Below, in pieces: positions 63,416-64,000 of a stretch of DNA of 64,000 nucleotides; position 1 is the first letter of the stretch, and each line of letters opens with the position of its first letter. Source of the DNA: Chryseobacterium binzhouense (GTDB lineage: Bacteria; Bacteroidota; Bacteroidia; Flavobacteriales; Weeksellaceae); the NCBI RefSeq assembly GCF_007474545.1, contig NZ_VKOG01000001.1:806001-870000 (forward strand), given 5' to 3'. Under the pieces are notes generated by a model. That model searched no databases and was not told the origin of the DNA. It saw nothing but the letters and a program-made list of their open reading frames with translations. Both the position numbers and the translations under genes were made by a program.

Positions 63416-64000
63416 ATGAAAAATCTAGTTCAATATCCAAAATTTTGGGTAACGATACTGTTGATTTTTTTGGTGTTAAACAGTTGCAGTACATTATTTA
63501 ATTTACCAACAGACAGCGAAAGATCAACTTTAGGAGAAGTTACTCAGTACACATCCAAGATTAAAAATCTTCCATTACCAAACGAAAAAATAGTTGTAGG
63601 GGTGTACAAATTCAGAGACCAGACTGGTCAGTACAAGCCATCAGAAACAGGAGCCAACTGGAGTACCGCAATTCCTCAGGGAACAACCACAATACTTCTG
63701 AAAGCTCTTGAAGACAGCAAATGGTTTACACCCATTGAGAGAGAAAATATAGGAAATCTTCTCAACGAAAGACAAATCATCCGTACCACACGAAAAGAAT
63801 ATATGCCGAACCAGAGTAATGAATCTGGCAATCTTCCTCCGCTTTTATATGCAGGAATTATTCTTGAAGGCGGCGTTATTTCTTATGATACCAACATTAT
63901 GACGGGTGGAGTGGGAGCAAGATACTTCGGCATCGGAGCGTCAACGCAATACCGTCAGGACCGTATTACTGTTTATCTTCGTGCGGTTTCTACTCAAAGC
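63416..64000 (+). CDS. csgG: Curli secretion channel CsgG (3' truncated)
   Basis: The frame opens at the ATG at 63416 and continues to the end of the window (195 codons). The N-terminus is a lipoprotein signal ending VLNSC (Cys24). The following domain fits CsgG: VVGVYKFRDQTGQYKPS, ALEDSKWFTPIERENIGNLL and LYAGIILEGGVISYD. Nine such subunits form the outer membrane pore for curlin export. The last part, including further pore strands, is cut off. Confidence 0.95.
   Translation, partial: MKNLVQYPKFWVTILLIFLVLNSCSTLFNLPTDSERSTLGEVTQYTSKIKNLPLPNEKIVVGVYKFRDQTGQYKPSETGANWSTAIPQGTTTILLKALEDSKWFTPIERENIGNLLNERQIIRTTRKEYMPNQSNESGNLPPLLYAGIILEGGVISYDTNIMTGGVGARYFGIGASTQYRQDRITVYLRAVSTQS

Overview
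The window looks like a piece of a Flavobacteriia chromosome (Bacteroidota), most probably Chryseobacterium or a close relative. The reasons are the low GC content, a gliding-motility gene (gldG), two proteins with C-terminal type IX secretion sorting domains, many -7 boxes of the Bacteroidota type TAnnTTTG, very few Shine-Dalgarno sites, and the overall protein families. The genus is inferred from protein resemblance only. No rRNA, tRNA or CRISPR array was seen.

Layout. 1-0.6 kb: end of gldG. 0.8-4.8 kb: six small, mostly unrecognised genes on the minus strand, looking like accessory DNA. 5-11 kb: a YceI lipoprotein, a TPR protein, an Rrf2 regulator convergent with an ECF sigma factor, and pheT. 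11.2-20.6 kb: a heme region on the minus strand, with the order hmuR (TonB receptor), hmuY, hmuT, hmuU, hmuV, a methyltransferase and hmuS, all tightly packed or overlapping, then chaN and an exported, active-site-altered peptide deformylase. Divergent from hmuR is a second HmuY-like protein carrying a type IX sorting tail (20.7-22.0 kb). 22.3-25.5 kb: another type IX cargo, kbl and mdh. 26-28.4 kb: a bacteriophytochrome histidine kinase overlapping a heme oxygenase. 28.7-42.6 kb: mostly housekeeping and metabolic genes (cob(I)alamin adenosyltransferase, thiamine pyrophosphokinase, arginine decarboxylase, cytidine deaminase, OYE reductase, di-heme peroxidase, RNA helicase, monomeric isocitrate dehydrogenase, tpx, a DUF763 protein), with a small toxin-antitoxin pair whose toxin is frameshifted. 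42.7-48.9 kb: a run of small stress or detoxification proteins (Crp-like regulator, DoxX, DinB, VOC, SRPBCC, SDR) behind one regulator. 49-58.4 kb: purB, an IS200-like single-domain transposase surrounded by seven REP-like palindromes, purL, dgkA, dnaN and an Mpl-type ligase. 60.5-64.0 kb: a curli-type functional amyloid operon (curlin repeat protein, minor curlin, CsgE-like, CsgF, CsgG) that runs off the end.

How parts work together. The heme locus covers capture (HmuY, T9SS HmuY-like), outer membrane transport (HmuR), periplasmic and inner membrane transport (HmuT/U/V) and intracellular handling (HmuS). The separate heme oxygenase would supply biliverdin to the phytochrome. The curli operon encodes the fibre subunits plus their outer membrane secretion channel and periplasmic and surface factors, but no recognisable CsgD-type regulator lies beside it.

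The most unusual items are the transposase with its palindrome family, the curli operon with a perfect GCAA-loop hairpin between its first two genes and a 44-residue super-repeat in the curlin, the exported deformylase with Asp in place of the metal-binding Cys, the methyltransferase welded into the heme operon, and the type IX-secreted HmuY-like protein.
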